From: Tenacibaculum sp. SG-28
GTDB taxonomy: Bacteria > Bacteroidota > Bacteroidia > Flavobacteriales > Flavobacteriaceae
Assembly: GCF_002954385.1 (NCBI RefSeq)
Contig: NZ_MQVY01000002.1
Location: 539,690-603,689 of the forward strand
Reading direction: 5' to 3'
DNA length: 64,000 nt
Part shown: piece by piece, positions 59,883 to 64,000 of the stretch
Numbering within the stretch: position 1 is the first letter of the stretch
Layout: every line of letters begins with the position of its first letter
The notes under the pieces: model-generated
What the model was told of the DNA's origin: nothing
Databases searched by the model: none
Seen by the model: only the letters and a program-made list of their open reading frames with translations
Translations under genes and position numbers: made by a program

Positions 59883-60001
59883 TGGAAGATTTTTTTCTTT
59901 ATATAATTGTTGGTTTTGCAGCCTATTTTTTGATAAAAAGATTTTTTATTAAAAAAGGCAACAAGAAGAATTGTGATTCGGATTGTAATTGCGGGTCATA
60001 A
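59882..60001 (+). CDS. FeoB-associated Cys-rich membrane peptide
   Basis: 39 residues: one membrane helix (DFFLYIIVGFAAYFLIKRFF), a lysine-rich turn, and a C-terminal tail with three Cys in CDSDCNCGS. The ATG shares its first base with the feoB stop, so it is coupled to feoB. This short FeoB-associated family is thought to help the transporter, perhaps by binding iron. It is the last feo gene. Confidence 0.88.
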   Translation: MEDFFLYIIVGFAAYFLIKRFFIKKGNKKNCDSDCNCGS

Positions 60002-60032
60002 ACTATTTTAACAGATACTTCGTTATTAAAAT

Positions 60033-63000
60033 ATGATCCGTATTCTAGGTGTTGTCGTTTGTTTTCTGGTTGTACTGCATGCACGCGCACAATTAAAACC
60101 ATCTACGTTTCAAAATAAAAACATCACCATAGTTAAGGATACGATTTCCTTGGATAGTATTAGTATAAGTCCTGTCGATTTTAAAGTGTTCACTTCTAAA
60201 AACATCCGCATTCCACCGAGTGAATATGCTGTAGACTTCGCCAACGCTACGCTTGTTATTTTTTCAAAAAAACACAGTAAAATACGCGTTGAATATCATA
60301 GATATCCAGAATTTGTAACCAAAGTATATTCTCCATTTGACAAACGATTAGTGGTAGAAAACACGAAAAATACTCAAAAACTATATAGTCAAACAACCAA
60401 TAAAAGTACCTCTAATCTTTCATTTTTTAACGGTTTAGAAACTAAAGGTTTTATAGTGAGAGGTCTTACAGGTGGAAATAATCAAAATGCAGTAACCAAC
60501 GCCTCTTTAGATTTATCAATACAAGGTAAACTCTCCGAGAAAATAGGAATTCGTGCTAATATTTTTGACACAAATTTTCCACTACAGCAAGGAGGATATT
60601 CACAAAATATTACCGATTTTGATAGGATATTTGTAGAATTATTTACCGATACATGGAATCTTAATGGAGGGGATATCCGTTTGGAAAATAGAAAAAGTTA
60701 TTTTTTGAACTTTAACAAGCAAATTTCTGGTGTTGCTGTAACCACTTCTATTGGCAATAATATGAACGCATTCGCTTCTGGGGCAATAGTTAGAGGAAAA
60801 TTTTCATCGTTTAATTTTATTGGTGTCGAAAACAATCAAGGACCCTATAAGATTCTCGGACCAAATAACGAACCTGCCATTGTTATTATTGATGGAAGTG
60901 ATCAGGTCTTTGTGAATGGCATTCTTTTAGAGCGAGGGGAAAATAAGGATTACATCATAGATTACAACCTGGCTGAAATTCGATTTACCACTACCTTTCC
61001 TATAACTAATGATATGCGTATTCGCGTAGAATTTCAGTATTCAGACAGAAATTATACACGATTTATTACCTATGACAATGCAACTTACACTACCGATAAA
61101 TTTTCAGTTTCTGGATATTTTTACAACGAAAATGACGCAAAAAATCAACCCATTCAACAAAGTTTAACAGAGGAGCAAAAACAAATTTTAGCCGATGCAG
61201 GAAATGATCCAAGTAAAATGGTTAGTCCTAGCGCATATCCAGATGTTTTTTCGGAAGATAGAATTCAATACAAAAAAACACAGGCAAATGGTGAAGATAT
61301 TTTTGTGTACACGAACAATTCGGAGGATACCGTTTATACCGTTACTTTTTCTAATGTGGGAGCAAATAATGGAGACTATGCCGTGGAGCAAGCTACGGCA
61401 ATTGGCACCATTTATTCTTATGTCGGAAAAAAACAAGGAGGTTTTAGTCCGGTAGTGCAATTAATTGCTCCCGACAAACTTCAAGTTGCCGTAATACAAT
61501 CCTCTTTTCAACCTTCCGAACATACAACTTTACAGGCAGAAATTGCATACAGCAACAAGGACGCTAACTTGTTTTCAACCATTGGAGATGCCGAGAATCA
61601 TAAAATGGCCACTAAAATAGGGTGGAAACAATCTTTAGCAACCAAAGCATGGGAAATATCTAATCGTATGAATTATAAATTTATTGAGGATAATTTTCAA
61701 TCTGTACAAAGATTTCAAGCAGTAGAATTTGCAAGAGATTGGAACTTGAATAACCCATTAGGAAATCAGCAAGAATTCAGTAATTTAATAACTGCACAAA
61801 ATAAAATAGCATGGATAACTTACGGTTTCGAGCACCTTTCTTTTTCCGATAGTTTCAAAGGAAATAAGCACCGTATTACAACTACAGTAGATTTAGATAA
61901 TTCTAAAATTTGGATGACTGGAAGTTGGCTTCAGAATACGAATAATCAATCGGATGATTCTTTTTTTAGACTTCAGAGTGGAGCTAAAAAAGGTTTCCAA
62001 AAATCGTGGTTTGGTGCCATGGTTGCATTGGAGGCCAATGTAAAAAAAAACAATGCTACCAAAGCATACGATTCTTTAAGTCATAAATTTAAAGATTACG
62101 AAATTTTTTATGGCTTAGGTGATTCTACAAAAGTCTTTGCAAAATTTGGTGTTAATTTTAGAGAAAACGACAGTGTTAGAGGTAGTGATTTTACCACCAT
62201 TAATTCAAGGAAAACTATTTACATAGACAGTAAACTAATTCAGAATAAAACAACTAATCTCGGGTTATACGCTAACTTCAGGAGAACTAATAATGTGTTT
62301 TCTGATAACGAATCTTCTCTACATTCTAGGTTGCATTACCAACAACTATTCTTTGCTGATTTTTTACGCTTAGCAACCAATTACGAAACGACATCTGGTT
62401 CGATTCCTGTGCAAGATTTTATCTATGTAAAAACAGAGCCAGGACAAGGGTATTATACCTGGATAGACTACAACAACGATGGTTTGGAACAATTCAACGA
62501 GTTTGAGATTGCACAATTTCAAGACCAAGCATTGTATCTGCGATTAGCACTGCCAAACACCAGATTTCAGCCAACCCAAAAAGTAAAATGGCGCCAATCT
62601 TTAACGTTAAATCCAAAAAATTGGAAAGACAAAAATGGCCGTAGTACATTTATTTCAAATTTTTATAACCAAACGAATCTAAACATAACAAATGAACGTT
62701 CACGAACCCAAGCTACTTTTCATTGGAATCCTTTTCAAAATTCTAGGGAACTTTTGAGCATTGACTTCAATTTTAGGAATAATTTATATTTTAATAGAAA
62801 TAAAGAAAACTATAGTTGGGTTTATACGTATGGAAAAACTAGAAAGAAACAACAATATGCTATCGGTATTCAGGAAAATAAAAACTTTATTCACCAAGTA
62901 GATTTTCAACATAGATTTTATAACCATTGGTTATTTGACGCTCTAGGGGCTTTCTCAGAAAATAGCTTTATTCCGAAAACTTACGCAATAGAAATTTCAA

Positions 63001-63403
63001 TATTAGTACCATAGAAATAAGACCGGAATTGCAATATAGGTATCGAAAAAATCACAAGATAACTTTGTTTTATCATTTCAAAGAGAAAGAAAACACAATC
63101 GCATCCTTTGAAAAGCTAACCCAACAAAAATATGGGTTTTCTTATTTTTATTTGGATAAAAAAAACAATCAATTAAGTGCCGATTTCACCATGTTTTTTA
63201 ATGCTTTTTTAGGAGATTCAAATTCTCCTGTAGCATACCAAATGTTGGAGGGTTTACAAAAAGGCAAAAATTATACTTGGAATTTTCAGTGGAATAAAAA
63301 ATTATCTTCTCTTTTAAACCTATCGCTAAATTATTTCGGAAGAAAAAGTGAAAACACCTCCACAATACATACAGGAATGGTACAATTGAAAGCCGATTTT
63401 TAA
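60033..63403 (+). CDS. Large outer-membrane-type beta-rich protein, split by one frameshift
   Basis: Frames 60033-63014 and 63029-63403 join to about 1123 residues if one A is added at the AAA tract 62992-62994 (YAIE continues as NFNISTIEIRPELQYRYRK). A Sec signal peptide (about 1-19) is followed by an N-terminal globular region and then regularly spaced amphipathic beta strands with many aromatic residues, as in large outer-membrane barrels. Internal stretches such as GFIVRGLTGGNNQNAVTN and WNLNGGDIRLENRKSYFLNFNKQ are conserved in a Bacteroidota family of unknown role that I recognise only by its pattern. The next gene follows after about 48 bases. Confidence 0.68.
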
Positions 63404-63450
63404 TTATGTTTGCACTACTAGAATACAGATATTTTTTAAACAAAATAGAT

Positions 63451-64000
63451 ATGAAAAAAATACTTTTTACACTATCCCTATTACTTGCTTTTTATGCAAA
63501 TGCCCAACAAGAAGTTAAAGTAGATATTGCAGACGCTTTGGTAATGAAGTCTCTCGAAATATCTTATGAATATTATATCAGCGATCAATCTTCGGTAGGA
63601 ATATCAGCATTGTTCAATTTTGAAAAAGAAAGTTCCGATTTTAGATATAATGAAGAGCAGATGATTTCCCCATATTTCCGTCATTATTTTACGGCAAATA
63701 GGAATTGGAATCATTTTGGAGAAATTTTTCTAGGAATAAATACAGGAAGTAAAAGGGTAAATCAAGAGGGTACCGATACTAGCGTAAAAAAAGATTATAC
63801 GGACGGAGCATTAGGAGTAGCAGTAGGATCAAAATACGTGTCTAATGGTGGTTTTGTAGTAGGAGTTTATGCAGGTGTAGGTAGAAATATGTTTACCACG
63901 GATTCCTATGCAGTAGTTCCAAGGCTGGTGTTAACGTGGGTTTTAGATTTTAACCTTAAAAATGTAGAAACACCAAGCCCGCTATTGTTTCTGTTTTCGG
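63451..64000 (+). CDS. Start of an outer-membrane beta-barrel gene, truncated by the window edge
   Basis: An ATG at 63451 opens a frame that runs to the window end (183 codons). A signal peptide (MKKILFTLSLLLAFYANAQ) is followed by alternating hydrophobic beta strands, SLEISYEYYISDQSSVGISALF and EIFLGINTG, resembling small DUF3575-type outer-membrane barrels. The end is missing, so a frameshift late in the gene cannot be excluded. It probably belongs with the preceding outer-membrane gene. Confidence 0.75.
   Translation, partial: MKKILFTLSLLLAFYANAQQEVKVDIADALVMKSLEISYEYYISDQSSVGISALFNFEKESSDFRYNEEQMISPYFRHYFTANRNWNHFGEIFLGINTGSKRVNQEGTDTSVKKDYTDGALGVAVGSKYVSNGGFVVGVYAGVGRNMFTTDSYAVVPRLVLTWVLDFNLKNVETPSPLLFLFS

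Overview
The window looks like a chromosome segment of a marine-type Flavobacteriaceae bacterium (Bacteroidota). The evidence is the AT-rich composition, the absence of clear Shine-Dalgarno sequences, several TAnnTTTG -7 promoter boxes, the order mutY-ssb-gldE-gldD typical of gliding flavobacteria, a T9SS-like C-terminal remnant, LytS/LytTR and TPR-kinase regulators, and the tiny basic COX24-like ribosomal protein gene. It is mostly housekeeping DNA with one accessory polysaccharide cluster. I see no tRNA, rRNA, CRISPR array, insertion sequence or phage.

Layout. 1-2849 (minus): molybdenum cofactor genes moaA, moeA, moaC and the start of one more. 2923-4689 (minus): a membrane-anchored MutS-like ATPase. 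4762-8759: uvrC and a patatin/beta-barrel protein. 8766-10626 (minus): a PhoB/PhoR-type pair. 10627-14750: a T9SS-domain remnant, a 3'-5' exonuclease, and a sigma factor / anti-sigma-barrel / lipoprotein operon. 14894-18171: LuxE-like protein, YHS protein, glpD. 18172-21962: a TPR histidine kinase and response regulator flanked by very small transcripts with terminators. 21963-26456: glpK, then lipoprotein-LytS-LytTR-flavin protein. 26524-31575: acyl-CoA dehydrogenase, rnpA, ctpA and a phosphorylase-like protein of unknown role. 31579-42443: exopolysaccharide/O-antigen-type cluster (Wzz-like, rfbC, Wzx-like, five glycosyl- or sugar-phosphate transferases, two polymerase/ligase-like membrane proteins). 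42495-50757: purD, RNase G, COX24-like peptide, HU, mutY, ssb, gldE, gldD, ctaA. 50881-57429: trhO, asd, an HD protein, a crotonase, an NtrY-like kinase, holB. 57550-60001: feoA, feoB and a Cys-rich Feo peptide. 60033-64000: a large beta-strand-rich outer-membrane-type protein and a truncated barrel gene.

The most striking window-wide signal is that eleven genes are broken by twelve frameshifts. Nearly all are explained by one missing base in a short homopolymer. This pattern is much more like uncorrected read error (deletion type) than biology, and the split genes should be read as intact until the sequence is checked. The most interesting biology is the 0.87 kb gap between the TPR-kinase response regulator and glpK. 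It carries a run of micro-ORFs ending in [K/R]GK[D/N/E], each overlapping a terminator-like hairpin. Two of these units are clearly homologous at the DNA level.
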